A stretch of DNA of 64,000 bases. Origin: Luteibacter aegosomatis. GTDB lineage: Bacteria > Pseudomonadota > Gammaproteobacteria > Xanthomonadales > Rhodanobacteraceae. Below are positions 44,447-55,463 of the stretch, in pieces (positions within the stretch are counted from its first letter, which is position 1; every line of letters starts with the position of its first letter). The stretch spans positions 2,592,001 through 2,656,000 of the forward strand of contig NZ_CP095740.1 of assembly GCF_023078455.1 (NCBI RefSeq), written 5' to 3'. The notes under the pieces were generated by a model. That model ran no database searches, was not told where the DNA came from, and worked only from the letters and a program-made list of their open reading frames with translations. The translations under genes and the position numbers were made by a program.

Positions 44447-47278
44447 ATGAATACGAACTCCTTCCGGGGCGTGCCGAAGCGCACCGCTCTTGTCGTTGCT
44501 CTGAGCACCTGCCTGCTCTCGGCCGCCGTCTACGCTCAGGACGCCGCTCCCGACGCCAGCAAGTCGCAGAACCTCGAGACCGTCACGGTCACCGGTTCGC
44601 GCATCCGCTCGGTGGACGTCGAAACCTCGCAGCCGATCTTCACGATGGATCAGCAGGCGATCAAGGCCACCGGCCTGACCAACGTCAACGACGTGCTGGC
44701 CCGCCTGCCCTCCACCGGCACGCCGGACATCACCGGCCAGAACCCGCTCGCCAACGGCGACGGCGTCGGCGGCAGCTACGTCAACATCCGCAACCTCGGT
44801 TCCAAGCGCACGCTGGTGCTGGTCAACGGCCGCCGCTGGAGCACCAACCTCTCCGGCCTCACCGACATCTCGACGATTCCGGTCTCCATCATCGACCGCA
44901 TCGACGTGCTCAAGGACGGCGCCTCCTCGATCTACGGCTCCGACGCGATCGGCGGCGTGATCAACATCGTCACCAAGCAGAAGTTCGACGGCGCCGAAGC
45001 CAACGTGTATTACGGCACCAACGGCAAGCACGACGGCGACCAGAAGAACTACGAGTTCACCTGGGGCCACAGCACCAAGGACAACTCGATCATCCTGGCC
45101 GCCACGCAGCAGGAAACCGATCCGCTGATGAGCAACACCCGTTCGCTGACGCGCTACCCGCAGGGCCCGCGCCACCCGAACGATCGCCTGGGCCTCACGA
45201 ACGAAGGCAACGTCTTCGCGCCGGACGGCACCAGCTACGTGCTGCGTCCGGGCGGCAACGCCGCCAACCTCGGCGACTACGACCAGCGCGACGCCAACGG
45301 CTACAACACCCAGGCCGACTCCACGTTCCGCTCGGGCACCAAGCTGCGCAACCTGTTCATCACCGACCGTTACAACCTGACCGACAACGTCATCCTGCAC
45401 GCCACGGGCAGCTACAGCGTGCGCGATTCGTCGAGCGTGGTGGCGGGCTATCCGTTCAGCACCTCGTCCACGGGTCTGCAGCTGTCGGGCGAGAACGCCT
45501 ACAATCCGTTCCCGGGCCAGGACGTCGACTTCGCCCGCCGCATCACCGAAGAGCCGCGCAACTCCTACAACAAGGACCGCATGGCTCACCTGGACGTGGG
45601 CGCGGAAGGTTTCTTCACCTTCTTGAACCACGACTGGAACTGGGACGCGACCTACACCTACTCGCAGTCGAAGGTGAAGCAGGTCTATGACGGCAACGTC
45701 TACCTGCCGAACGCCGCGAAGGCCCTCGGCCCGACCACGATCATCGACGGCCAGGTCGCCTGCGCCAACGCCGCCGATCGCGCGGGCGGCTGCCTGCCGT
45801 GGAACATCGCCGGCGGTCCGGCCGCCATGAGCCCGGCCCTGTGGCAGTACCTGGGTTACCTCGCCACCGATCGCGCCACGCAGAAGACCAACGACTTCAG
45901 CGCCAACGTCGGCGGCGGCCTGTTCGACCTGCCGGGCGGCACGGTCAGCATCGCCGGCGGCATCGAGCATCGCAAGGAACAAGGCAGCTTCACGCCCGAC
46001 GCCATCGATGCCCTCGGTCTCACCACCAACCCGGCGACCCAGCCGACCAATGGCGGTTACATCGTGAACGAGGCCTACCTCGAGCTCGACGTGCCGCTGC
46101 TGCGTGACCTGCCGGGCGCGAAGGAACTGGGCGTCAACGTCGCCAGCCGCTACTCGCACTACAGCAACTTCGGCAGCACCACCAACAACAAGTACAGCTT
46201 CCGCTACCGTCCGATCGAAGACCTGCTCGTTCGCGGCACGTTCGCCGAAGGCTTCCGCGCTCCCAGCATCCAGGATCTCTTCCAGGGCCAGGCGCAGACC
46301 TTCGACAACTACCTCGACCCGTGCGACGCCGTGTTCGGTTCGGCCGCCGCGAAGCCGGTCTGCGCCGCGCAGGGCGTGCCGGCGAACTTCCGCCAGGTCA
46401 ACCAGAACGGCCAGCCGATCACCAGCGCCAACGGCGACTCGGGCCAGGTGCCGTTCCTGCAGGGCGGCAGCACCCAGGTGAAGCCGGAGAAGTCGATCAC
46501 CCGTACCGCGGGCCTGGTCTACAGCCCGCACTACGTGCAGGGCCTGGACTTCACCCTCGACTACTACAAGGTCGAAGTCACCAACGCGATCACCAACCTG
46601 ACCGCGAACGGCGTGCTGAACTTCTGCTACATCCAGAACATCCCGTCGTTCTGCAACAACGTGACGCGTGATGCCACGGGTACCATCACCAACCTGCTGG
46701 AAACCCCGGCCAACGTCGGCAAGATCCAGACCCAGGGCTACGACTTCGGCGTGCACTACCGCCTGCCGGAAACCTCGATCGGTACGTTCTCGATCGCGTC
46801 GGACAGCACCTACCTGAAGCAGTACGACGAAACCGCGGGCCCAGGCGCTCCGGCGCGCCACCTGGTGGGTTACCAGGTGAACCAGGCCGTGGCCACCAAC
46901 GCCACCGCCGGCGAGTTCCGCGTGCGCTCCAACCTGGCGCTGAACTGGGAATACAAGTCGTTCGGCGCGAGCTGGACGATGCGTTACTTCTCGGGCCTGA
47001 AGGACGTCTGCGTCGACGATTTCGAGTGCTCCAACCCGACGGCGATCAACAACGACACCGGTACGCTCGGCGTCGCCAAGAAGGGTTCGGTCACTTTCAA
47101 CGACGCGCAGTTCCGTTACAAGGCGCCGTGGCAGGGCACGTTCTCGGTCGGTATCAACAACGTGTTCAACCGCAAGGGCCCGCTGTACTACGACGCCGCC
47201 ACCTCGGGCGTGCCGCCGTACAACTCGGCCTTCGACGTGGATCGCTTCTTCTACGTCAGCTACGACCAGAAGTTCTGA
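44447..47278 (+). CDS. TonB-dependent receptor
   Basis: 943 aa from the ATG at 44447, with GGAGG 6 nt upstream. Signal peptide ([19 protein letters not shown]), TonB-box-like [11 protein letters not shown] near residue 42, and a plug domain with [48 protein letters not shown]. The long barrel ends [15 protein letters not shown] with terminal Phe. The length and GSRIR motif are those of the large receptors used by xanthomonads for carbohydrates or other nutrients rather than classic siderophores. The ligand is unknown. It is convergent with the graspetide ligase gene. Confidence 0.92.
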   Translation: MNTNSFRGVPKRTALVVALSTCLLSAAVYAQDAAPDASKSQNLETVTVTGSRIRSVDVETSQPIFTMDQQAIKATGLTNVNDVLARLPSTGTPDITGQNPLANGDGVGGSYVNIRNLGSKRTLVLVNGRRWSTNLSGLTDISTIPVSIIDRIDVLKDGASSIYGSDAIGGVINIVTKQKFDGAEANVYYGTNGKHDGDQKNYEFTWGHSTKDNSIILAATQQETDPLMSNTRSLTRYPQGPRHPNDRLGLTNEGNVFAPDGTSYVLRPGGNAANLGDYDQRDANGYNTQADSTFRSGTKLRNLFITDRYNLTDNVILHATGSYSVRDSSSVVAGYPFSTSSTGLQLSGENAYNPFPGQDVDFARRITEEPRNSYNKDRMAHLDVGAEGFFTFLNHDWNWDATYTYSQSKVKQVYDGNVYLPNAAKALGPTTIIDGQVACANAADRAGGCLPWNIAGGPAAMSPALWQYLGYLATDRATQKTNDFSANVGGGLFDLPGGTVSIAGGIEHRKEQGSFTPDAIDALGLTTNPATQPTNGGYIVNEAYLELDVPLLRDLPGAKELGVNVASRYSHYSNFGSTTNNKYSFRYRPIEDLLVRGTFAEGFRAPSIQDLFQGQAQTFDNYLDPCDAVFGSAAAKPVCAAQGVPANFRQVNQNGQPITSANGDSGQVPFLQGGSTQVKPEKSITRTAGLVYSPHYVQGLDFTLDYYKVEVTNAITNLTANGVLNFCYIQNIPSFCNNVTRDATGTITNLLETPANVGKIQTQGYDFGVHYRLPETSIGTFSIASDSTYLKQYDETAGPGAPARHLVGYQVNQAVATNATAGEFRVRSNLALNWEYKSFGASWTMRYFSGLKDVCVDDFECSNPTAINNDTGTLGVAKKGSVTFNDAQFRYKAPWQGTFSVGINNVFNRKGPLYYDAATSGVPPYNSAFDVDRFFYVSYDQKF

Positions 47279-47291
47279 TCCAGCGGGATAC

Positions 47292-47323
47292 CGTCGCCAC
47301 GGGCCTTCGCGGCCGTGGCGACG
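47292..47323. terminator. Stem-loop between convergent receptor and graspetide genes
   Basis: CGTCGCCACGG (47292-47302) and CCGTGGCGACG (47313-47323) are perfect 11-bp arms around a 10-nt loop. It lies in the 60 bp between two converging genes and could end transcription from both sides, although there is no long T run. Confidence 0.65.
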
Positions 47324-47338
47324 CCTCTCCCGCGGCGG

Positions 47339-48436
47339 TCACTCGATCGTCAGCAACGGCCGCTCCGGCGGCCGTTCTTCTATCCGCTCGCCCAGCGCCT
47401 CGATCGCGTCGGACCGGCGGAACGACGCCATGTCCACGCCCTGCACCGCCTCGAGCGGCGCATCCGTGCGTCCCGTCATCAGCATCGCCGTGAGGCAGCG
47501 CAGGATGGGATACTCCGGGGCCATCTCCTCGACGAACAGGAACTGCCCCGCCTGGTTCACTTCCAGGAAGTGATACCCGCCCTCGGTGTCGATCACCAGG
47601 TCGACGGCACCGAAGACCAGGTTCAGTTCGCGCATCAGCGCGCGCAGTTTCGCCTCGACGTCGCCCGGCAACGTGAACGCCTCGGCCAGCACCGCGCCCT
47701 TCTTGGCGTGGTCGCGCCAGTCGACGAAACCTCCCCCGCCCATCCGCTTCGTCAGCTTCAGCGGAAACATCCGCTCGCCCATCACCGTCACGCGCACGTC
47801 CGCGGACTTTTCGATGTAGCGCTGGTAGATGCCCGGGCATACCGCGATGGACTCGGGCGGCAACTCGCTGTGTTCGTCCAGCAACGTGACGCCGACGGCA
47901 TGCATGCGGCCGTTCTCGCTCTCCTCCCAGTGGTGGACGAGAAAGCTCTTGAAGATGATCCTGCCCCAACGACGGCGCAGCGCATCCACCTGCGCGGCGT
48001 CGGTGGTCACGATCGTGTCGGGAATGGGAATGCCCACCCGGCGGCATGCCTCCAGCTGCACGATCTTGTACTCGGCGCGCTGGGCGGCGGGAAAGGGGTT
48101 GATCCACAACGCGTCGCCGAACGTCTGCGGAAGGTTGAACAGGCCCCGCTGGAAGAGCTTCCATTCCCACTCGGCGAACGTGCGGTCCGCATCGGCGCAG
48201 TGCGGCGTCGGGTCGTGCAGGCGACGGTTCCACACCGCGCTGATGCCGTCGCCGCCGCGCAACGAATCCTCGAGCGATACCTCGTCGTCGGAAACACGGA
48301 AGGTGTAGTGCACGCCGGGCCGCGCCTGCAACGAAGGCATCCACAGCGGGCTTACGCCCTGTCTTTCGAGCGCCCAGGCGAGGGCACTGGCGTGCGGATC
48401 GGTGTCGGGCGCGAGGATGAGGGGGCGTTTGCTCAC
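47339..48436 (-). CDS. Graspetide (omega-ester RiPP) ATP-grasp ligase
   Basis: 365 aa from a GTG at 48436. The sequence resembles the MvdD/MvdC ligases of microviridin-type graspetides: N-terminal LILAPDTDPHASALAWALER, VWNRRLHDPTP near residue 68, INPFPAAQRAEYKIVQLEACRRVG near 112, RIIFKSFLVHHWEE (ATP lysine) near 158, YQRYIEKSADVRVTVMG near 205, the KLTKRMGGGGFVDWR loop, and the metal-binding FLEVNQAGQFLFVEEMAPEY near 295. These enzymes phosphorylate Asp/Glu side chains of a precursor and close ester or amide rings. The precursor gene is 69 bp upstream on the same strand. There is only one ligase and no adjacent protease or transporter. Confidence 0.85.
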   Translation of the reverse strand: MSKRPLILAPDTDPHASALAWALERQGVSPLWMPSLQARPGVHYTFRVSDDEVSLEDSLRGGDGISAVWNRRLHDPTPHCADADRTFAEWEWKLFQRGLFNLPQTFGDALWINPFPAAQRAEYKIVQLEACRRVGIPIPDTIVTTDAAQVDALRRRWGRIIFKSFLVHHWEESENGRMHAVGVTLLDEHSELPPESIAVCPGIYQRYIEKSADVRVTVMGERMFPLKLTKRMGGGGFVDWRDHAKKGAVLAEAFTLPGDVEAKLRALMRELNLVFGAVDLVIDTEGGYHFLEVNQAGQFLFVEEMAPEYPILRCLTAMLMTGRTDAPLEAVQGVDMASFRRSDAIEALGERIEERPPERPLLTIE

Positions 48437-48465
48437 GTAGGGATTCCGTCTGCCTGGGGATCGAA

Positions 48466-48493
48466 GGACACGCGGCTGTCGCGCCGCGTGTCC
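48466..48493 (-). promoter_or_regulatory. Intercistronic hairpin between graspetide precursor and ligase
   Basis: GGACACGCGGC (48466-48476) and GCCGCGTGTCC (48483-48493) are perfect 11-bp arms around a 6-nt loop. It lies 12 bp after the precursor stop and 29 bp before the ligase start. There is no T run on the minus strand, so partial termination or protection of the precursor mRNA is more likely than a full stop. It would make more precursor than enzyme. Confidence 0.65.
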
Positions 48494-48505
48494 GAGATCG
48501 ATGTA

Positions 48506-48661
48506 TCAGCCCAGGCCGCCCGGGAATTCCGGCTCGGGACGGTCGTCGGTGTTGACCGTGAGGAACAGGCCCTTGTTGTCCTGGTCCTTGGTGAGTTCGG
48601 TGACGTCCGAGGCGTTGATGCGGGCGAAGGCGCGGGTCGTGGTCGTTTCTTGGGACTGCAT
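48506..48661 (-). CDS. Graspetide precursor peptide
   Basis: 51 aa; AGGAG lies about 9 nt before the ATG at 48661. Residues 1-30 form the leader, with TTRAFARINASDV placed like the ligase-binding helix (PFFARFL-type) of microviridin leaders. The C-terminal part is FLTVNTDDRPEPEFPGGLG (residues 33-51): Thr35 and Thr38 are possible ester donors, Lys25 or Lys30 possible amide donors, and Asp39, Asp40, Glu43 and Glu45 possible acceptors. It has no TxKxPSD motif, so it is not a classic microviridin. The identification rests on the adjacent ligase and this composition. Confidence 0.8.
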   Translation of the reverse strand: MQSQETTTTRAFARINASDVTELTKDQDNKGLFLTVNTDDRPEPEFPGGLG

Positions 48662-48745
48662 GGGACAGATCTCCTGAAGGTTGATCGCACGTTGGATGGC
48701 GCACGGTGTGCTCCCCACGCCGTCACGGCGCACGGAGACCATCCG

Positions 48746-48791
48746 ATACTAAGCATCCGGACATGGGGCGCCCGACGTAACGGCCGTTACG
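48746..48791 (-). promoter_or_regulatory. Putative promoter and 16-bp palindrome of the graspetide locus
   Basis: On the minus strand a -10-like TAGTAT (48746-48751) stands about 85 bp before the precursor ATG, without a good -35. Centred about 45 bp upstream of the expected start site is the perfect 16-bp palindrome CGTAACGGCCGTTACG (48776-48791). A missing -35 plus a dyad at this distance suggests an activator-dependent promoter. Confidence 0.5.
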
Positions 48792-48895
48792 CGGGACATT
48801 TGCCGATTCGACGTGTCGATTCGAAGGTTCTTGCCATCGCGTCACTGCATGAGGCGGCGGAAGAAGCCGATGCGGCGATATCGCTCGCCCGTGCG

Positions 48896-48983
48896 CAAGG
48901 CGCTGGGCTCCTGCCTGCGCAGGAACGACGTGAGGATGTTCCATGCGGACAGATAATCGTGTAGCAAGTCGTTCCTACGCAGG
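48896..48983. repeat. REP-like inverted repeat, left part, interrupted by the IS
   Basis: The left arm is 48896-48929. The right arm begins at 48968 and is cut at 48983 by the insertion sequence. It resumes at 50259-50276 after the duplicated CGCAGG. Joined, the right arm is 34 bp and matches the reverse complement of the left arm at 32 of 34 positions. The arms contain GTCGTTCCT and CAGGCAGGA strings; a 38-bp loop lies between them. The element looks like a proteobacterial REPIN-type hairpin. Confidence 0.82.
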
Positions 48984-50252
48984 TGTATAGACCGGACACA
49001 TAGCTGACAGGTGTGCCAGGACATGGTTTACACCTCGACCGCCAACCTGTGGCGGCCAGAGGCCCATCCCATGCCCTGGAAGGAAGCGTCAGTCATGAGT
49101 TTGCGTGCCGAGTTTCTCGCCCTGGCCCGGCGCCCGGACCAGCCCGTGGCGCCGCTGTGCCGGCGGTTCGGGATCAGCCGGACGACCGGCTATAAATGGC
49201 TCCGCCGGGAGGCGGCCGAGGAGCCGCTGGCGGACCGGTCACGTCGTCCGCACCGCAGTCCTGGGCAGACGGCGGCCGAGGTCCAAGCCCGCATCGTGGC
49301 GCTACGGCAGACCTACCCGCATTGGGGCGGGCGCAAGCTGGCCAAGGTGCTGGAACGGGAAGGTTGCGATGCGCCCGCGCCCAGCACGATCACCCACATC
49401 CTGCGTCGCCATGGCCTGCTGTGGCGCCCCACCGAGGCGGTGATCACGCCCTGGCAGCGCTTCGAGCACAGCGCGCCTAACGATCTGTGGCAGATGGACT
49501 TCAAGGGATCGGTGCCGGTGGGGGCGGGCCAGTGCGATCCGTTGACCGTGCTCGACGATCACTCCCGTTTCAACCTGGTGCTGGCCAACAACGCCGATAA
49601 GACAGGCCTGACGGTACGACGCCTGCTCACGGCGGCGTTTCGTCGCTACGGGCTGCCGTTGCGCATGAACATGGACAACGGCACGCCGTGGGGCGTGGGC
49701 AACGGCCCGGCACGCCATCTGTCGACCTTGTCGGTGTGGCTGGTGGAGCTGGGTATCCACGTGAGTTTCAGCCGTCCGTTCCATCCCCAGACCAACGGCA
49801 AGGACGAGCGTTTCCACCGAAGCCTGGACGTGGAGGTGCTGCGCGGCCGGGCTTTCCTCAACCTCAGGGAGCTGGGCCTGGCGCTGGATCACTGGCGGGA
49901 GATCTACAACCACGTGCGTCCGCACGAAGGCATCGGCATGGTCACGCCGGTGCCGCGTTACCGGATCAGTCCGCGCGCCTTTCCCGAGCGGATCGCGGCG
50001 TTTGAGTACGGCCCGGATGACTTGCGGTTACATGTCGACCAGCGAGGTCGAACCCAGCTGCTGGGCCATCCTCTGACGGTGTCGTCGGCCCTGAAGGCCC
50101 AGATCATCGCCGCCCGCCCGCAGGACGGGCAGGACGGCATCTATGACCTGTATTTCCGTCATCACTGGCTCGACACCGTCAACCTGCGAGACCTGGACTA
50201 AAGTGTCCACCATGTCCTGGCACACCTGTTCACCATGTGCCCGGTCTGTACA
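48984..50252 (+). mobile_element. IS481-family insertion sequence, intact
   Basis: About 1,269 bp. Both ends start TGTA: the left end (48984-49033) and the reverse complement of the right end (50203-50252) agree at 42 of 50 positions, with the block ACAGGTGTGCCAGGACATGG perfectly shared. The flanks repeat CGCAGG (48978-48983 and 50253-50258), a 6-bp target duplication, typical of recent transposition. One full-length transposase gene fills the inside. Confidence 0.92.
49071..50201 (+). CDS. IS481-family transposase
   Basis: 376 aa from the ATG at 49071; longer reading from 49011 would start inside the terminal repeat. An N-terminal helix-turn-helix (APLCRRFGISRTTGYKWLRR near residue 25) precedes the integrase-type catalytic core. 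The DDE residues are in WQMDFKG, NMDNGTPWG and NGKDERFHR. No frameshift or stop is seen, so it is probably active. It ends at 50201, 1 bp before the right terminal repeat. Confidence 0.93.
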   Translation: MPWKEASVMSLRAEFLALARRPDQPVAPLCRRFGISRTTGYKWLRREAAEEPLADRSRRPHRSPGQTAAEVQARIVALRQTYPHWGGRKLAKVLEREGCDAPAPSTITHILRRHGLLWRPTEAVITPWQRFEHSAPNDLWQMDFKGSVPVGAGQCDPLTVLDDHSRFNLVLANNADKTGLTVRRLLTAAFRRYGLPLRMNMDNGTPWGVGNGPARHLSTLSVWLVELGIHVSFSRPFHPQTNGKDERFHRSLDVEVLRGRAFLNLRELGLALDHWREIYNHVRPHEGIGMVTPVPRYRISPRAFPERIAAFEYGPDDLRLHVDQRGRTQLLGHPLTVSSALKAQIIAARPQDGQDGIYDLYFRHHWLDTVNLRDLD

Positions 50253-50258
50253 CGCAGG

Positions 50259-50276
50259 CAGGAACCCAGCGCCTTG
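50259..50276. repeat. REP-like inverted repeat, right-arm remainder beyond the IS
   Basis: CAGGAACCCAGCGCCTTG completes the right arm started at 48968-48983. It pairs with 48896-48913, the beginning of the left arm. Confidence 0.82.
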
Positions 50277-50307
50277 AATCCGGTTTTCGCGAAGCGGCGA
50301 TGCGGCT

Positions 50308-51583
50308 CTAAACGACTACCGGCAAACTCATCCTCGCCACCGCGCCCCGCCCATCCTCACGCGGATGCAACTCCAGCGTCCCGTCCTGCGCCTCCACGAT
50401 CTGCCGCGACAAGGCCAACCCGATGCCCGCCCCTTGAGGTTTGGTGGTGAAGAACGGCACGAACAGGTTGCCGCTCGAGGGCAAGCCCGGTCCGAGGTCG
50501 CTCACTTCGATGAGCACGCTCCTTCCCTGCCGCCGCCAGCCGAGCAGCACCTCGTTGTCGCCGCCCGCCTCCACCGCATTGCGCAGCAGGTTGATGAGCA
50601 CCTGCTCCAGTTGGTCCGGATCGCCCATCAGTTCGAGGGAATCGCCCGGCAGCACGCGAATGCGCGCATCGTCGAATAGCCTCACCACACGCTCGGCGAG
50701 CGCAGCTACACCGACCCGGACGCGCTGCGGCGGCGGCAGGCGGGCAAGTCGCGCATAGTGTCCCACGAAACGCTGCAAGGCGGCGCTTCGCTGGCCGATC
50801 ACCTCCAAGCCGTGGCGCAGGTCGGCATCGAGTTCGTCGCCGAGCGGCTGGCCCGCCCCCGGCAGCAAACCATGCAGGGTTTCCACCATGGAACCGATCG
50901 GCGCCATGGAGTTGGTGATCTCGTGGCTGAGCACGCGCAGCAACCGCCGAAAGGCTTGGGCTTCTTCCTCGCGCAACGCGCGCTCCATCGGCTGCACCAC
51001 CAGCAGGCGCCCTTCCTGGCTGCGGCTGCGCAGCGAGGCGTGCCCCACCTGCCAGCGACCCGACTGCCCGGCGAACCGCCGCGCGACGATCTCGCCCGAC
51101 GGCACCTCCAGCAACGACGCAAGCCCCAACGCCCCGGCATCGGCACCCAGCAACTCCACCGCGGACCGCCCCAGCAGGCGCTCGCCAGCCGGATTGACCA
51201 GGCGCAGGCGGCCGTCGCGCTCGAAGGCGAATACGGCGCCGTCCAGCGCCGCCAACGTCTTGCTCAGCAGTTGCACCGATTCCTGCAACCCGCGCTGCTC
51301 ATCCTGCAAGCGCACGGCCAGTTCGTTGAAGCGGCGCGCGATGTCGCCGAAATCGTCGGTACGCTCCGCTCCGGAGGCACGCACGCCGTAGTCGCCTTCA
51401 CGCAAGGCCTCGAGCAGGTTCGCCACGGTCTGCAGACGGCTTGGTCGCTCGCCGACGAAACGCCATGCCACGACGGTGAGCCATACCACCAGCGTCGATA
51501 ACGCCACCGCTTCGGCGGGACGTGGCGAGCCGGCGAGCAACACTCCCGCCAGCGCCAGCAAGGCCGGCGCGGCGACGATGAGG

Positions 51584-51597
<14 letters not shown>
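50308..51597 (-). CDS. NtrB-type sensor histidine kinase
   Basis: 429 aa from the ATG at 51597, overlapping the end of the regulator gene by 14 bp. Two transmembrane segments near residues 5-25 and 30-50 with almost no periplasmic loop are followed by a HAMP linker, a PAS domain (ALDGAVFAFERDGRLRLVNPAGERLLG near 115) and the phospho-acceptor helix RVLSHEITNSMAPIGSMVE near 220. The HATPase domain shows NLLRNAVEA, DLGPGLPSSG and TTKPQGAGIGLALS. The lack of a large outer domain suggests sensing within the membrane or cytoplasm, perhaps of transporter activity, as it is the last gene of the exporter operon. Confidence 0.9.
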
Positions 51598-52972
<1,375 letters not shown>

Positions 52973-52992
52973 GGCTTCCAGTCTAGACGCCG

Positions 52993-55434
52993 TCAGTCGA
53001 CGCGCAAAGCCTGCATCGGCCGCACGCGCGCCGCACGCCACGCCGGCGGCAGGCTCGCCAGCAGGCCGGAAAGCCCGAGGGTAAGCAGAACCGCGCCGAT
53101 GGCCAGCGGATCGAGGGCATCGATGCCGAAAAGGAAACCGGCCAGCAGGCGCGACAGCGCCATGGCCGTCGCCAGCCCGATCGCCAGGCCCAGGCCCACC
53201 TGCACCGCCGCCGAGCGAATCACGGTCATCAGCAGGCGGTTGCGGGTGGCACCGAGCGCCGCGCGTACGCCGTAGTCGTGCCGATGCGCCGTCACAGCCA
53301 CCGACATCACCGCGTACAGGCCGACGCAGGCCAGCACGAGGGCCATGCCCGCGAAGAGGCCGACGAGCAGCAGGTTGAGGCGTTGCTCGGTGGTCGTGGA
53401 CGCCACCACCGATTCGAGTGTCTGCACGTTGGAGATGGGCTGGCCCGGCGCCGCCTGGTTGACCGCGTCGCGCAGCGTGGCCTCGCCCAGGACCGTGCCC
53501 GGATGCAATCGAACGGCGAAGGAAAAGCCGCCGAACTGACGGAGGAACGACCATACACCCGGCGGCATCTGCATGCGCGGCGTGTAGAAAACCGGTGGCG
53601 CGGGCTTGGCGGGACCGTACTGACGCACGTCGCCGACCACGCCCACCACCCGCATGCCCACGTTGCTCTCACCGCCGATATGCAACGTGACGATCCGCCC
53701 CAACGGACTCGATGCCCCGAAATAGCGCCGGGCGAACGACGTGCTGACCACGCAGACCGGATCGGCGCCCGCGACGTCGGTCGCCGCGATCATGCGACCC
53801 GCAAGGAGCGGAATGCCCACCGTCTCCAGAAATCCCGGGCTGGTGATCCGGTACTGGACGCTGACCATGCCACCGTCGGGAAGGACGACCGGCCAGTTGA
53901 GCTGGTCCGCCGTGGGCAGCGTGGTGGATTCGCCGGCGGACTCCACCTCGGGCAGGCGGCGCAGGCGTTCCAGGACGTCGTGGGTCAGCGAGGCGACGTC
54001 GGTGGCCGTCACGTAGCGTTGCTTCACCGGCGACAGCGCAAACGTCGTGACGTTGCGGGTGCTGAAGCCCATCGGTACCGATTCGAGTTCATACAAGGTA
54101 CGCGTGAACAAGGCCGCGCCCACCAGCAGCACGACCGCCACGGCCACCTGCGCCACGACCAGCCACCGCCCCACCCGGCCGTCCTCGCGACTGATACCGC
54201 CGCGGCCCCCACCGACGAGTTCACCGCGCCAGTCGCGACGCCGCCCGCGAAGCACGGCGAGCACGGTCGCTCCCGTGGCGGCGACCAGGCCGGCCAGCGT
54301 GGCGAACGCCACGCTCATGCCGGTCAACGTCACCGGCTCGCCACGCGTCCATTCGGGCGGAACGAAGCCGCCGACGAGTCGCAAGCCGATCCATGCCAGC
54401 AGCAGGCCGCATGCCGCGCCCAGCAGGCCGACCAGAAGGCCTTCGCCCAAGGCAGGCAGGCTCAGCCGTCCGGTCGATGAACCGAGCGCGGCGCGCACCG
54501 CGTACGCATGCGTGCGCGACAACGAGCGCATCAGGATGAGGCTGGCGAGGTTGATGATGCCGATCAGCATCACGCATGCCGCCGCGCCGAGGAACAGCCA
54601 GATCGTGCGACCGCTATTTCCGACGAACACGCTCCGCATGATCGGAATCGCCCGTGGCGGTTCCTGGGCGAGTCGTTGGCGCGCTTTCTCCGGATCGATC
54701 ACCGAGGCCAGCAGAAGTGGGGTGGCGATGCTCGCCGTCGCCGCGGATACGCCCGCCACCGTCGCGTCGGGTCTCATCCGCCCGAGAACGAGCTGGTTCT
54801 CGTTCATGTCGTCGGATGCGGGGTCGGGCTGCATGGCGACCACCAGATCGATGGCATCGGGCCATCGAAAGGCCGCGGGCAGCACGCCGACGATCTGCAT
54901 GCCCTTGCCCTCGACTTCCAGCAGGCGCCCCACCGCCGTGGGATCGCCGCCGAAGCGGGTTTTCCAGAACCCGTACGAAAGGAGCACCGCCCCGGGACCA
55001 TGGGGAAGGCTTTCCGCTTCGTTGAAGTTGCGGCCGACGGCCATCGGCAGTCCCAGCGTTTCGAGGAAGCCGCGGTCGGCCTTCAGGGCCGCCACCACAT
55101 GGGGGCGTCCATCCAGTACGACGTTCTCTGATTGCACGCCGGCCATCGCGATGCCCGCGGACTCGAGCAAGGGCATGGCCTTGAGCGGCCGGTACAAAGC
55201 GATGCCCGCGGCGTTCCGGTCCTCGCCCATCATCGTGCCCAGGGTCACCAGCCGCTCGGCATGCGGGAATGGCAATGGTTTCAGCAACGCCTGGTCGAGC
55301 AGCGCGAACATGGCGGTGACCGTCGCCACGCCGAGCGCCAGGGTGAACGTCGCCAGCAGAAGGAACGCGGGGCGGCGGAACAGGCCGCGCCACGATTGGC
55401 ACAGCTCGGCGAATACGACCGACATCGCGATCAT
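52993..55434 (-). CDS. MacB/FtsX-type ABC permease, copy B
   Basis: 813 aa. It begins with a helix LFRRPAFLLLATFTLALGVATVTAMFALLDQ, then a periplasmic MacB core (ERLVTLGTMMGEDRN), three FtsX helices, a second periplasmic region and a final three-helix FtsX domain (YAVMSVAVTAHRHDYGVRAALGATRNRLL). This two-unit plan (8 membrane segments) is that of the long acidobacterial/xanthomonad MacB-type permeases. It is a tandem paralogue of the next gene upstream, with 29 bp between them. Alternative ATG 9 bp further in. Confidence 0.9.
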   Translation of the reverse strand: MIAMSVVFAELCQSWRGLFRRPAFLLLATFTLALGVATVTAMFALLDQALLKPLPFPHAERLVTLGTMMGEDRNAAGIALYRPLKAMPLLESAGIAMAGVQSENVVLDGRPHVVAALKADRGFLETLGLPMAVGRNFNEAESLPHGPGAVLLSYGFWKTRFGGDPTAVGRLLEVEGKGMQIVGVLPAAFRWPDAIDLVVAMQPDPASDDMNENQLVLGRMRPDATVAGVSAATASIATPLLLASVIDPEKARQRLAQEPPRAIPIMRSVFVGNSGRTIWLFLGAAACVMLIGIINLASLILMRSLSRTHAYAVRAALGSSTGRLSLPALGEGLLVGLLGAACGLLLAWIGLRLVGGFVPPEWTRGEPVTLTGMSVAFATLAGLVAATGATVLAVLRGRRRDWRGELVGGGRGGISREDGRVGRWLVVAQVAVAVVLLVGAALFTRTLYELESVPMGFSTRNVTTFALSPVKQRYVTATDVASLTHDVLERLRRLPEVESAGESTTLPTADQLNWPVVLPDGGMVSVQYRITSPGFLETVGIPLLAGRMIAATDVAGADPVCVVSTSFARRYFGASSPLGRIVTLHIGGESNVGMRVVGVVGDVRQYGPAKPAPPVFYTPRMQMPPGVWSFLRQFGGFSFAVRLHPGTVLGEATLRDAVNQAAPGQPISNVQTLESVVASTTTEQRLNLLLVGLFAGMALVLACVGLYAVMSVAVTAHRHDYGVRAALGATRNRLLMTVIRSAAVQVGLGLAIGLATAMALSRLLAGFLFGIDALDPLAIGAVLLTLGLSGLLASLPPAWRAARVRPMQALRVD

Positions 55435-55463
55435 GAGGTCTTCCTATCGGATAAGGGCATGGA

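Noticed and set aside
44312..46861. 849-aa minus-strand frame opposite the second TonB receptor
   Set aside because: Shadow of the receptor, which has an intact signal peptide, plug and terminal Phe.
48787..49024. Short minus-strand frames upstream of the graspetide precursor as a second precursor
   Set aside because: They run through the REP arm and the IS end and have no leader-like or acidic core sequence.
50235..50450. Small plus-strand frame starting in the right end of the IS and running into the kinase region
   Set aside because: It crosses the IS boundary and the REP arm by chance; there is no ribosome site or homology signature.
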